64,000 nt of DNA from Streptomyces sp. NBC_00554 (GTDB lineage: Bacteria > Actinomycetota > Actinomycetes > Streptomycetales > Streptomycetaceae): the NCBI RefSeq assembly GCF_041431135.1, contig NZ_CP107799.1:1736001-1800000 (forward strand), in the 5' to 3' direction. The position numbers were made by a program, and so were the translations under genes. Shown here in pieces: positions 52,245 through 61,091 of this stretch. A model generated the notes under the pieces. That model saw only the letters and a list, made by a program, of their open reading frames with translations, was not told where the DNA came from and made no database searches. The first letter of the stretch is position 1. Each line of letters opens with the position of its first letter.

Positions 52245-53544
52245 CGGTGGCCTCCCTGGGGGCGGGGATGTGGTGCCGGACGTGGACGGGTCGTACGAGC
52301 TCATTGGCCACGAAGCCGACGGCGAGCAGGCCGATCATGATCAGGAACGACAGGCCGTAGAGCGAGGAGCCGGACTTGCCCGCCTCCTCCTGCCGGTCGG
52401 CGATCCAGTTCACGATCAGCGGACCGAGCACACCCGCCAGGGACCAGGCGGTGAGCAGCCGGCCGTGGATCGCGCCGACCTGGTAGGTGCCGAAGAGGTC
52501 CTTCAGATAGGCGGGGATGGTCGCGAAGCCGCCGCCGTAGAAGGAGAGGATCACCAGCGCGCAGAGGATAAAGAGGGGCTTGGACGAGTCGCCGAACCAG
52601 GCGATGGACGCGTACATCAGCGCGCCGACACCGAGGTAGACGCGGTAGATGTTCTTGCGTCCGATCAGGTCGGACGTCGAGGACCAGCCGATACGGCCCG
52701 CCATATTGGCCGCGGAGAGCAGGGCGACGAATCCGGCCGCGGCCGAGACCGACACCGGTGTGGAGGAGTCCGCGAAGAAGTCCGTGATCATCGGGGCGGC
52801 CTTCTCCAGGATGCCGATGCCCGCGGTCACGTTCATGCAGAGGATCACCCACAGGCACCAGAACTGCGGGGTGCGTACGGCGTTCCGGGCGGAGACCTGC
52901 ACACCTTCGAGGGCGCTCGGTCCTGCGGCGACGGGCTTCTCGCCGCGCGGCACGCGGACCAGCAGCACACCGAGCGACATGAAGACGGCGTACGTCAGCC
53001 CGTGCACCAGGAAGGCGAGCGCGATCCCGGAGGAGTCGGAGCCGAAGGACTCCAGCATCTGCGCGGACCACGGCGAGGCGATCAGCGCGCCGCCGCCGAA
53101 GCCCATGATCGCGATGCCGGTGGCCATGCCCGGCCTGTCCGGGAACCACTTGATCAGGGTCGAGACCGGCGATATGTAGCCGATGCCGAGGCCGATGCCG
53201 CCGACGAATCCGTAGCCGAACACGATCAGCCAGTACTGCTCGGTGGCGGCGCCGAGCGCGGCGATCAGGAAGCCGGAGGAGAAGCAGACGAGGGCGACGG
53301 TCATCGCCCAGCGCGGCCCGTTGCGCTCCACGAGCGTGCCGCCGAACGCGGCGGACAGGCCGAGCATGACGATGCCGAGCTGGAAGGGCAGCGCGCTCTG
53401 GGTACCGCTGAGGTCGAGCGCGGATTCGAGCGGCGGCTTGAAGACGCTCCAGGCGTAGGCCTGGCCGATGGAAAGGTGGACGGACAGGGCCGCGGGCGGG
53501 ACGAGCCAGCGGCTCCAGCCGGGGGGTGCGACAGGGGGGCTCAT
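52219..53544 (-). CDS. OFA-type MFS transporter, copy 3
   Basis: 441 aa from ATG 53544. Twelve membrane helices; OFA-like features are HLSIGQAYAWSVFKPPL, GFVGGIGLGIGYISPVSTLIKWF and FGGGALIASPWS. It is distinct from the tandem pair at 26-29 kb (no REVTD tail). With FdhD and the formate dehydrogenase relic nearby, oxalate or formate transport is likely but not certain. Confidence 0.8.
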   Translation of the reverse strand: MSPPVAPPGWSRWLVPPAALSVHLSIGQAYAWSVFKPPLESALDLSGTQSALPFQLGIVMLGLSAAFGGTLVERNGPRWAMTVALVCFSSGFLIAALGAATEQYWLIVFGYGFVGGIGLGIGYISPVSTLIKWFPDRPGMATGIAIMGFGGGALIASPWSAQMLESFGSDSSGIALAFLVHGLTYAVFMSLGVLLVRVPRGEKPVAAGPSALEGVQVSARNAVRTPQFWCLWVILCMNVTAGIGILEKAAPMITDFFADSSTPVSVSAAAGFVALLSAANMAGRIGWSSTSDLIGRKNIYRVYLGVGALMYASIAWFGDSSKPLFILCALVILSFYGGGFATIPAYLKDLFGTYQVGAIHGRLLTAWSLAGVLGPLIVNWIADRQEEAGKSGSSLYGLSFLIMIGLLAVGFVANELVRPVHVRHHIPAPREATDVQQQQSA

Positions 53545-53861
53545 GATCCGGAACGATAGGAAGCGGTTGCGCGTTGGGGAAGCCGCCCGGCAAAAACTCG
53601 TCGACGGTATGCGATGAGCGGTATGCCTGACGCGACGAGCGGCGACCGGGGCGGGGTGAACGGTCCCCCGGAGGTCGCACGGAAGCCAACGAAACCGAGC
53701 GCGAGAGCCGACCGGACAGGTCGCGGAAGCCGACGGAACGGGTACCGAGCGCCGACCGAACACCTCACGGCAGCCGGCCGACCGCCTCGCAAAAACCGCG
53801 CAAAAGCAGCGCAGGCCGCCACCCACGTGCTGTCCCAACCCTTGCCGCCCATCATTCCATC
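53545..53861. other. Intergenic region with degenerate 44-bp tandem repeats
   Basis: Between the divergent OFA copy 3 and panE-like gene. Units starting at 53677, 53721 and 53765 (partial) share CrCGGAAGCCgACGgAAC...CCGAGCGc...GCCGACCGgACA, about 44 bp apart. No gene is supported. Confidence 0.45.
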
Positions 53862-53885
53862 CTGTAGACAATATTTCGTCGACAG
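53862..53885. promoter_or_regulatory. Inverted repeat upstream of the panE-like gene
   Basis: CTGTAGAC, 8-bp spacer, GTCGACAG: a 7-of-8 inverted repeat. The spacer length equals that of the sucC/frc operator. GTAGACAAT resembles FCD-GntR sites, so the GntR at 50.2 kb is a candidate binder. Confidence 0.45.
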
Positions 53886-53931
53886 AGTTCGGCAGTTCCT
53901 CGGTACCCTCGACCGAACGGAGCGCCACACA

Positions 53932-54903
53932 GTGAAAGTCGCAGTTCTGGGCGCCGGTGCGATCGGCGCCTACGTCGGCGCCGCGCTGCACCGCGCAGGC
54001 GCCGATGTGCACCTCGTCGCCCGTGGACCGCATCTCGCGGCCATGAGGCAGCACGGAGTCCGCGTGCTCAGCCCCCGCGGTGACTTCACCGCGCGTGCCC
54101 ACGCCACCGAAGACCCGGCCGAGATCGGTCCGGTCGACTACGTCTTCCTGGGCCTGAAGGCCAACTCGTACGCGGCGTGCGGGCCGCTGATCGAGCCACT
54201 GCTGCACGACAACACGGCGGTGATCGCCGCCCAGAACGGCATCCCCTGGTGGTACTTCCACCAGCACGGCGGGCCGCACGACGGCCAACGCATCGAGAGT
54301 GTGGACCCCGACGGCGCGGTCAGTGCGGTGCTCGCGCCCGAACGGGCCATCGGATGCGTGGTCTATGCCGCGACGGAGCTGGAAGGACCGGGAGTCGTAC
54401 GCCATCTCGAAGGCACCCGGTTCTCCATCGGCGAGCCCGACCGGTCGCTCTCGAAGCGCTGTCAGGAGTTCAGCGAGGCCATGCAGGAGGGCGGGCTCAA
54501 GTGCCCGGTCGAGCAGGACCTGCGCAACGACATCTGGCTCAAGCTGCTCGGCAACATCTCCTTCAACCCCATCAGCGCGCTGTCCCGCGCGACGATGCGG
54601 CAGATGTGCCTGCACGGCGGCACGCGCAAGGTCATCGAGATCATGATGGCCGAGACGCTGGCGGTCGCGGAGGCCCTCGGCTGCAAGGTGGGCATCTCCA
54701 TCGAGCGGCGGCTCGCCGGAGCGGAACGCGTCGGCGACCACCGCACCTCCACACTCCAGGACCTGGAGCGCGGCAAACCACTCGAACTCGACGTGCTGCT
54801 CGCGGCCGTCGTGGAGCTGGCGGAGATCACCGAGGTCCCGGTGCCGACGCTCCGTACCGTCCACGCCATCTCGGATCTCCTCGCGCTCAGGACCGCGGCA
54901 TGA
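53932..54903 (+). CDS. 2-dehydropantoate 2-reductase-like (PanE family) protein
   Basis: 323 aa from GTG 53932 (GGAG 9 bp upstream). The Rossmann start is VAVLGAGAIGAYVGAALHRAGADVHLVARG. Substrate-side motifs are FLGLKANSYA, AQNGIPWWYF and DIWLKLLGNISFNPISALSRATM (catalytic Lys in LKLLGN). The family reduces 2-ketopantoate with NADPH, but a PanE paralogue (PanE2) reduces oxalyl-CoA in Methylobacterium. The setting next to OFA transporter and FdhD makes an oxalate/formate role worth testing. It overlaps the FDH relic at ATGA. Confidence 0.8.
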   Translation: MKVAVLGAGAIGAYVGAALHRAGADVHLVARGPHLAAMRQHGVRVLSPRGDFTARAHATEDPAEIGPVDYVFLGLKANSYAACGPLIEPLLHDNTAVIAAQNGIPWWYFHQHGGPHDGQRIESVDPDGAVSAVLAPERAIGCVVYAATELEGPGVVRHLEGTRFSIGEPDRSLSKRCQEFSEAMQEGGLKCPVEQDLRNDIWLKLLGNISFNPISALSRATMRQMCLHGGTRKVIEIMMAETLAVAEALGCKVGISIERRLAGAERVGDHRTSTLQDLERGKPLELDVLLAAVVELAEITEVPVPTLRTVHAISDLLALRTAA

Positions 54904-55712
54904 GGAGACCCGATCCGCAGGTCCACGCCAGGCCCGCCCACCCGCCGGTCCTGGACGTCGGCGCCGACATCGCGCTGGCCCACGCGGTCGGCCGCGAGAT
55001 CATCCACGCCGACCTCGCCGACCAGGCGTTCATCGAGCGGGAGACGAGCGGTTTCGAGGAGTACAGACAGCTGGTGGAGCCGTGGACCCCGTCCCTTGCC
55101 GCGAAGGTGACGGGCGTACCGGCGTCCGCCGTACGGGAGTTGGCGCAGGCATACGCGCGGGCACCCGGCACGGCCGAGCCGCCCGACGGCGCCGGCATGG
55201 ACCATGTACGCGCACTCGCCAACCTGTCGCTGCTGACCGGGCACTTGGGCGTGGCCGGCGGTGCTCGCGCGCCCTTCGCACTCGTCCGGCACGACCCGCC
55301 CGTCGACCTGACGGACGAGCGGTACCCGATCCGGCTCACCACGGGACGCCGCCTCGACACCGCGGTGCGCGGCGGTTCCGCTCCGTCGCCGCGGCGGCGG
55401 AGCGGGTGCGTCGAGCTGTGCCCGGAGGACGCGGAGCGCTACGGCGTGGCCGTCGGCGAGGAGGTACGGCTCTCCTCGCGGCGGGGCTCGGTGGTGGTGC
55501 CGGTGTGGGTCGACACCGAGCTGCGGCCCGGACTCGCGTTCATGGCGGCCGCGCACGTTCCCGACGAGGTGGACACCGGCCTGCTGGCGGTCGGGGCGAA
55601 CTGCCCCATCGCCGGCACGGCGGAGTTCACGGCTTCGGCGATCCGGATCGAGAGGCTGCCGGCCGGGACCCGGCGGCCCGCGGGCGAGGGGGTGGAGTGG
55701 GCCGCCGGCTGA
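54900..55712 (+). pseudogene. Formate dehydrogenase alpha-subunit relic with internal deletion
   Basis: A 270-aa frame starts at an ATG overlapping the panE-like stop. Residues ~15-110 match the middle of molybdopterin formate dehydrogenases (GADIALAHAVGREIIHADLA, GFEEYRQLVEPWTP, VRALANLSLLTGHLGVAGG). The frame then jumps in phase to the C-terminal domain (DPPVDLTDERYPIRLTTGRR, VELCPEDAERYGV, ANCPIAGTAEF). The N-terminal Fe-S and cofactor part and the central domain are missing, so it cannot be active. Confidence 0.8.
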
Positions 55713-55738
55713 TCCTGCGCGTGCAGGACAATGGGACC

Positions 55739-55834
55739 GTGAAGGTCATCTCACCGCCCGTCGGTCCGGTGATCCACGCATACCTCCGCATCAAGGGCCG
55801 CTCAGGCCACCAGTACGTACAGAACCGGGGCTGA
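55739..55834 (+). CDS. Possible 31-aa peptide between the FDH relic and fdhD
   Basis: GTG 55739 to TGA 55834: VKVISPPVGPVIHAYLRIKG then RSGHQYVQNRG. It ends 5 bp before fdhD and could be a leader peptide or nothing. No family is recognised. Confidence 0.2.
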   Translation: MKVISPPVGPVIHAYLRIKGRSGHQYVQNRG

Positions 55835-55839
55835 TCAAC

Positions 55840-56688
55840 ATGGGACGAGTCACGGAACGACGCAAGGTGCTCCGAATACGGGACGGGGCCATCTCCACCC
55901 GGCCGGACACGCTCGTCGCCGAGGAACCCCTGGAGATCCGGCTCAACGGCAAACCCCTGGCCATCACGATGCGCACCCCGGGCGACGACTTCGCGCTGGC
56001 GGCGGGCTTCCTCGTCAGCGAGGGGGTGCTCGGCAAGGCGGACGAGCTGCAGAACATCGTGTACTGCGCGGGCGCCACGGTGGACGGCTCCAACACGTAC
56101 AACATCGTCGACGTGCGGACGGCGCCGGGCCTGGTGATGCCCGACATCACGCTCGAACGCAATGTGTACACGACGTCCTCCTGCGGTCTGTGCGGCAAGG
56201 CGAGCCTGGACGCGGTCCGCACGACGGCCCGCTGGACGATCAACGACACTCCCCCGGTACGGCTGGAGCCCGAACTCCTCGCCCGCCTCCCCGACCGGCT
56301 GCGGGCGGCGCAGCAGGTCTTCGACCGGACCGGGGGTCTGCACGCGGCGGCGCTCTTCACCGAGGAGGGCGAGCTGGTCGACATTCGGGAGGACGTGGGC
56401 CGGCACAACGCGGTCGACAAGCTGGTCGGCCGCGCCCTGCAGAACGGCTCGCTGCCGCTGTCCCGGACGGTTCTGCTGGTCTCGGGGCGGGCCTCCTTCG
56501 AGCTGGCGCAGAAGGCGGTGATGGCGGGCATTCCGGTGCTCGCGGCGGTGTCGGCTCCGTCGTCCCTCGCCGTCGACCTGGCCGCCGAGACGGGCCTGAC
56601 GCTGGTCGGGTTCCTGCGCGGCGCCTCCATGAACGTGTACGCGGGCGAGCACCGAATCGCCCTGCGGGCCGCGGCCACCCAGGGCTGA
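55840..56688 (+). CDS. fdhD: Formate dehydrogenase accessory sulfurtransferase
   Basis: 282 aa. The family signature TTSSCGLCGKASLDAV carries Cys115 and Cys118 (CxxC), followed by GGLHAAALF and DIREDVGRHNAVDKLVG, characteristic of FdhD. It transfers sulfur to the molybdenum cofactor before insertion into formate dehydrogenase. The adjacent formate dehydrogenase is a relic, so this FdhD must serve an enzyme encoded elsewhere. Confidence 0.92.
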   Translation: MGRVTERRKVLRIRDGAISTRPDTLVAEEPLEIRLNGKPLAITMRTPGDDFALAAGFLVSEGVLGKADELQNIVYCAGATVDGSNTYNIVDVRTAPGLVMPDITLERNVYTTSSCGLCGKASLDAVRTTARWTINDTPPVRLEPELLARLPDRLRAAQQVFDRTGGLHAAALFTEEGELVDIREDVGRHNAVDKLVGRALQNGSLPLSRTVLLVSGRASFELAQKAVMAGIPVLAAVSAPSSLAVDLAAETGLTLVGFLRGASMNVYAGEHRIALRAAATQG

Positions 56689-56711
56689 CCGGTTCCCCCG
56701 CGGCACACGGC

Positions 56712-56762
56712 GGCGGGGCCTCGAACGGCGGGGAGCGCCCCCTGCGCCGGAGAGGCCCCGCC
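56712..56762. terminator. Terminator between convergent fdhD and isochorismatase gene
   Basis: GGCGGGGCCTC and GAGGCCCCGCC form a perfect 11-bp stem around a 29-nt loop. Confidence 0.6.
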
Positions 56763-56781
56763 TCAGGCCTGAGGCCTGTCG

Positions 56782-57324
56782 TCACACAGCGGTGAAGCGC
56801 ACCTCGGACGAGGTCACGACCGTGCCCAGGCGCGGGAAGTTCAGGCCCACCGCGGCCTCGTGCTCGGGTGCGGTGAGGGCGGCCATGGCGTTCTCGACGA
56901 AGACGAGGTCGTAGCCGAGGTCGCCTGCGGCGCGGGCGGTGGACTCGACGCCCAGATTGGTGGCGACGCCACCGAACACCAGGGTGGTGACGGCGCGTTC
57001 ACGCAGGCGCTCGTCGAGTCCGGTGCCCTGGAACGCGCCGATCGTCCGCTTCACGATCTCCACGTCACCCTCTGCCGCGAGCCCGGCGGCGAGTTCACTG
57101 CCCGGCGGCTGACTGGGAATCCCGGGCCGCTCCACCCGGACGAGCACGACGAGCGCCCCCGCCTTGCGGAACTCGGCCGCCAACTCCTCGGCCACGGCGA
57201 GGACTTCGGTTCCCTTACGGGGTTCCAGGGGCAGCCCGACGATGCGGTCCATCAGATCGACGAGCACCAGGGCGGTGCGTGCGGGGTCGAGGGCCAGTCG
57301 GGGCTCGGCTTCGGGTGCGTTCAT
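56782..57324 (-). CDS. Isochorismatase-fold (cysteine hydrolase superfamily) protein
   Basis: 180 aa. Asp23 (LVLVDLMDR) and Lys92 (VKRTIGAF) of the usual triad are present, but at the nucleophile position the sequence is GGVATNLGVEST with Gly125 instead of Cys. Such Cys-less members may act like isochorismatases or be non-catalytic. It lies 20 bp after the MarR gene in the same operon. Confidence 0.8.
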   Translation of the reverse strand: MNAPEAEPRLALDPARTALVLVDLMDRIVGLPLEPRKGTEVLAVAEELAAEFRKAGALVVLVRVERPGIPSQPPGSELAAGLAAEGDVEIVKRTIGAFQGTGLDERLRERAVTTLVFGGVATNLGVESTARAAGDLGYDLVFVENAMAALTAPEHEAAVGLNFPRLGTVVTSSEVRFTAV

Positions 57325-57343
57325 GACGGAACGTTAGCCCGGG

Positions 57344-57778
57344 TCAGCCGTCCGTACCGGAAATCCGGATCAACAAGCCCATGAACTGCTCCCGTTCGGC
57401 TGCCGAGAACGAGGCGAGGAGCTCGTCGTTCGCCTTGTGCGCCGCCTTCTCGCAGCGCTTCAGCAGGCGGTGCCCTTCCGCGGTGATCGACACCGCGTTC
57501 TTGCGGCGGTCCCCGGGGTCCGGTTCGCGGACGACCAGGCCGGCGGACTGCAGGTCGTTGAGGACGCCGACCAGGTCCTTGGGGTCGAGCCGGATACGGC
57601 GCCCCAGCTCCGCCTGGGCGAGGGGGCCGAGGTCGGAGACCGCGGACAGCGCCACGTGGTGCCACATCTTCATGCCCTCGGCGGCCAGCGCCTCGGCGAC
57701 GAGCGCGCGGCCGTGGGCGGCGGCCCGGTCGAGGAGCCAGCTGGGGAGGACACGGATGGCGGACAGAGACGCAGACAC
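57344..57778 (-). CDS. MarR-family regulator
   Basis: 144 aa from GTG 57778 (GGATGG upstream). The winged helix spans MWHHVALSAVSDLGPLAQAELGRRIRLDPKDLVGVLNDLQSAGLVVREPDPGDRR with a typical wing (DPGDRRKNAVSITAEG). Three inverted repeats lie between it and the divergent sialidase gene, so it probably controls both its own operon (with the isochorismatase) and possibly the sialidase. Confidence 0.87.
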   Translation of the reverse strand: MSASLSAIRVLPSWLLDRAAAHGRALVAEALAAEGMKMWHHVALSAVSDLGPLAQAELGRRIRLDPKDLVGVLNDLQSAGLVVREPDPGDRRKNAVSITAEGHRLLKRCEKAAHKANDELLASFSAAEREQFMGLLIRISGTDG

Positions 57779-57790
57779 ACAACCATCCTA

Positions 57791-57847
57791 TCCAATAATC
57801 ATTGGACATCCCAATGATTCTCTGGATATCGTTGGGACTCCCAACGA
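57791..57847. promoter_or_regulatory. MarR operator cluster
   Basis: Three inverted repeats: TCCAAT-4-ATTGGA (57791-57806), AATCATTGG-5-CCAATGATT (57797-57819), and TCGTTGGGA-C-TCCCAACGA (57829-57847). All are perfect and AT-richer than the surroundings. Confidence 0.7.
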
Positions 57848-57964
57848 ATCACCACCTCAGGAGAACGCTGCGTGACCGCACCGCGGAGCAACCCCGGCAC
57901 AGCGATACCCCTGCCCTGACACCTCGTCACCACATGTCCAGACGTACGAAGGGCAGGGCCGCAC

Positions 57965-59845
57965 ATGCCGTCGAGTCTCCGTGCTCGTCTCAGATTGACC
58001 CTCACCGCTGTGCTGACCAGCGCGTCGATGCTCGCGTTGGCGGTCCCGGCCGGGGCCGAACCGGCCGCGGCCACCGGCGAGTTCGAGCAGCAGGTGCTCT
58101 TCAAGGCTTCCCAGGATCCGGGCTACGCCTGCTTCCGCATCCCGGCCGTGGTGCGGACGGCCAAGGGCACGCTGCTGGCGTTCGCCGAGGGACGGGTCCT
58201 CAACTGCGGGGACGCGGCCGACGTCGACATCGTGGTCAAGCGGTCCACCGACGACGGGCGTACGTGGAGTCCCCTCCAGGTCGTCAACGAAGGCGACGGC
58301 GACACCCACGGCAACCCGGCGCCCGTCGTGGACCGCGAGACCGGCCGCATCCTCCTGGCCGAGACGTACAACACGGGCCGCACCGACAGCGCGAGCTGCG
58401 CCGTCCCCTGCGACCGCGCCCCGTACATGCAGCACAGCGACGACGACGGCCTCACCTGGTCGCGGCCACGCGATCTGAGCGACGAACTCCTCCCGGCCAA
58501 CTGGAACTCCTGGTACGCCACCGGTCCCGTGCACGGCCTCCAGCTGACCGGTGGCGGGCACCCGGGACGCCTGGTCTTCGGCGTCAACACCGAGACCTGG
58601 GAGGGCAACCGGCCCACCGCCAACCATGCCGCGTTGATCACCAGCGACGACGGCGGGAACCACTGGGACATCGGCGCGACGGACACCTGGCCCATCGCGG
58701 AGGACGGCACCTTCCGCCAGAAGCCGTCCGAGATCGCGCTCACGGAACGCGCGGACGGGTCCGTCCTGGTCAGCGGGCGCGAGCAGGACGGGGCCGACCT
58801 CGGGCACCGCACCCAGGCCGTCAGCCGCGACGGCGGCGACAGCTTCGCAGCACCCTTCGAGGACATCCCGGACCTCTACGCGCCCCAGGTCCAGGGTTCC
58901 CTGCTGCGCCTCGGCGACCGGCTGCTGCTGGCCTGCCCCGGCGACCCGGACCGCCGCCGGACGATGATGATCCGCTCCTCCTACGACGACGGGCTCACCT
59001 GGGAGAGCACGGACCGCGGCACGGTCGTCACGCCGGACTGGTCCGGATACTCGGACATGGTGGAGATCGGCACCGACACCGTGGGCCTGCTGTACGAGGG
59101 CGGCACGGTCGACGCGCGCGACGAGATCCGTTTCGCCCGCTTCACCGAGGACTGGCTGACACCCAGCCGCGGCGCGGACCCGACGACGTCCGACTTCGCG
59201 CCGGACGGCGAGCCCGCCGCGGTCCTCGGCGGCGCCCGGGAGACGGCGGGCGTGTCGGGCGACGCGCTCCAGTTCGACGGCACCGACGACGCCGTACGAC
59301 TGCCGTACCGGGAGCAACTCCCCCTCGGTACAAAGAACTTCACCGCCTCCCTGTGGTTCCGCTACACGGCGACCACCGGTGAGCAGCCGATGCTGTGGAT
59401 GGGCGGGTCCGGGAACTCGCAGCCGCAGGTGTGGCTGCGTGGCGAGCCCGAGTCCGGCCGGATCACCGGGCTGATCACCACCCGGGACGGCGCGGCGCCG
59501 CCGGCCACGACGTCCGTGCGCACCACGAGCGCGTACAACGACGGGCAGTGGCACCATCTGGCGCTGCGGCGCAGTGCGGGTCAGCTCACGCTGTTCATCG
59601 ACGGTGCGGCGATCAGCACGCCGGACGTCCCCGGATCGGTCAGCCGGAACTCGCCGTTCGGGGTGCACATCGGCCAACGGATGGACGGCCGGGCGCACTT
59701 CACGGGAGCGATCGACGATGTGCGGGTGTACGCCCATGCGTTGAGCGACGCGGAGCTGACCGGTCTGAGCACGGGGAGCATCCTCCCTGTGACTCAGGAC
59801 ACCGTCCTGTGGCTGCCCATGGACCAGGTGAGCGGCGGCCGCTAA
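57965..59845 (+). CDS. Secreted exo-alpha-sialidase with C-terminal LamG domain
   Basis: 626 aa. The signal peptide ends at PAGAEPA. The catalytic six-bladed propeller carries the FRIP motif (YACFRIPAVV) and five Asp-box-like repeats (STDDGRTW, SDDDGLTW, SDDGGNHW, SRDGGDSF, SYDDGLTW). Residues ~425-600 form a LamG/concanavalin-like domain (FTASLWFRY, QWHHLALRR, GAIDDVRVYAHALSDAEL). GH33 family enzymes release terminal sialic acids. It is divergent from the MarR gene. Confidence 0.87.
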   Translation: MPSSLRARLRLTLTAVLTSASMLALAVPAGAEPAAATGEFEQQVLFKASQDPGYACFRIPAVVRTAKGTLLAFAEGRVLNCGDAADVDIVVKRSTDDGRTWSPLQVVNEGDGDTHGNPAPVVDRETGRILLAETYNTGRTDSASCAVPCDRAPYMQHSDDDGLTWSRPRDLSDELLPANWNSWYATGPVHGLQLTGGGHPGRLVFGVNTETWEGNRPTANHAALITSDDGGNHWDIGATDTWPIAEDGTFRQKPSEIALTERADGSVLVSGREQDGADLGHRTQAVSRDGGDSFAAPFEDIPDLYAPQVQGSLLRLGDRLLLACPGDPDRRRTMMIRSSYDDGLTWESTDRGTVVTPDWSGYSDMVEIGTDTVGLLYEGGTVDARDEIRFARFTEDWLTPSRGADPTTSDFAPDGEPAAVLGGARETAGVSGDALQFDGTDDAVRLPYREQLPLGTKNFTASLWFRYTATTGEQPMLWMGGSGNSQPQVWLRGEPESGRITGLITTRDGAAPPATTSVRTTSAYNDGQWHHLALRRSAGQLTLFIDGAAISTPDVPGSVSRNSPFGVHIGQRMDGRAHFTGAIDDVRVYAHALSDAELTGLSTGSILPVTQDTVLWLPMDQVSGGR

Positions 59846-59855
59846 CGTCCCGTGC

Positions 59856-61091
59856 GTGCCAGACGACGCCCGAGCACGACGGCAGAACGGGACCGGGCTC
59901 GGCATCCTGCTCGCCCTCGTCTGCGCGGCCGTACTGCTCACCGCCCTCCCGGACGACGACCGGGAGGGCGGCGGCGCGTGCACGGCTCGCACGCTCACGT
60001 CCTGGGCCGCCGAGGAGCGGCTCACGGACGAGTTCGCCCGGTACGGGGACGACGCCACCCGCACCGACGACTGGACCGGCGGCGACGGCACCCATTCGGT
60101 GCGGCTGCCGGACGGGCGGCTGCTGTGGCTGTTCTCGGACACGTATCTCGGCCAGGTGCACGGGCCTCCGAACCCGGTCGGCGAGTCCTACACCTGGCGG
60201 GACGCCGCGGCGCCGCTGGTGCGCAACTCGGCCGTGGTGATGTCGGAGTCCGGCCGCCTGGAGCGGACGCTGCCCACCCCCGTGTTCCCCGACCCGGCGC
60301 CGCAGCAGTGGCGCTGGCCGGTCGCGGCCCGGGTCGAGCCGCGAACCCCCGGCTCCTCCGAGCAGGTCGTCCGTGTCCTGCTGTGGACCCGTACGGCGGG
60401 CCAGAGCCCGTGGATCTACGGCGTGCCCACGGCCACCGAGGTCGCCACGCTCTCCCTCCCCGACCTGCGGCTCGAAGGGATCACGACGATCCTGGACCAG
60501 CGTGCCGTCGCGGATCCCTCCCGGCGCGTGCTGTTCGGCACCACGGCGGTCGACGCGGGCGACTGGACGTACGTCTTCGGCGGCGACGACGGACAGGCCG
60601 CCTCGCGGCCCGCCTCGCAGGCGTACGTCGCCCGCGTGCCGCGCGGCGGTCTTGCCGAGCCGGGGGCCTGGGAGTACTGGGACGGCTCGCGCTGGGCGGT
60701 GCGGGCGGCTCCGAAGCCGGTCCTCGGGGACGGGCGAAGTACGGGGGTGGGCAGCGCGTTCAGCGTGGTGCGCGACGACGGGACGTACGTCCTGTTCACG
60801 ATGGCCGCCGGCGCGGCGGGCCTGACGACGGTCACCTCGTACTGGGCGTGTTCGCCGACGGGCCCGTGGCGCGGGCCCACCCGGAGCTTCAGCCCCTCGC
60901 TCCCCCAGGGCGAGGTGGCGGCGTACAACCCGCAGGTGCACCCCGAGCTGAGCGACGGGAACCGGATCGTCCTGAGCTACGACGTCAACTGGCTGGACGC
61001 GACGGGCACTTCGGGGCAGGCGAACCTCAGCCGGAACGTGTCGCTGTACCGGCCGCGATTCGTGTCTCTGCGACTGGGATCCGCTCCCTGA
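59856..61091 (+). CDS. Exported DUF4185/DUF5005-like beta-propeller protein
   Basis: 411 aa from GTG 59856. One hydrophobic anchor or signal (LGILLALVCAAVLLTAL) is followed by a propeller-like extracellular domain: SVRLPDGRLLWLFSDTYLG, RNSAVVMSESG, YVARVPRGGLAEPGAWEYWDGSRW and VAAYNPQVHPELSDGNRIVLSYDVN. These are features of glycoside-hydrolase-like domains of unknown function. It starts 10 bp after the sialidase and is likely co-transcribed. The last 65 bp overlap the convergent transporter gene. Confidence 0.7.
   Translation: MPDDARARRQNGTGLGILLALVCAAVLLTALPDDDREGGGACTARTLTSWAAEERLTDEFARYGDDATRTDDWTGGDGTHSVRLPDGRLLWLFSDTYLGQVHGPPNPVGESYTWRDAAAPLVRNSAVVMSESGRLERTLPTPVFPDPAPQQWRWPVAARVEPRTPGSSEQVVRVLLWTRTAGQSPWIYGVPTATEVATLSLPDLRLEGITTILDQRAVADPSRRVLFGTTAVDAGDWTYVFGGDDGQAASRPASQAYVARVPRGGLAEPGAWEYWDGSRWAVRAAPKPVLGDGRSTGVGSAFSVVRDDGTYVLFTMAAGAAGLTTVTSYWACSPTGPWRGPTRSFSPSLPQGEVAAYNPQVHPELSDGNRIVLSYDVNWLDATGTSGQANLSRNVSLYRPRFVSLRLGSAP

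Noticed and set aside
52219..54864. 881-codon minus-strand frame spanning OFA copy 3 and the panE-like region
   Set aside because: Only the part up to ATG 53544 encodes a transporter; the extension is antisense to the panE-like gene.
54177..55712. Long plus-strand frame joining panE-like antisense-phase sequence and the FDH relic
   Set aside because: Its first ~240 codons are an out-of-phase reading of the panE-like gene; only the part from ATG 54900 is protein-like.
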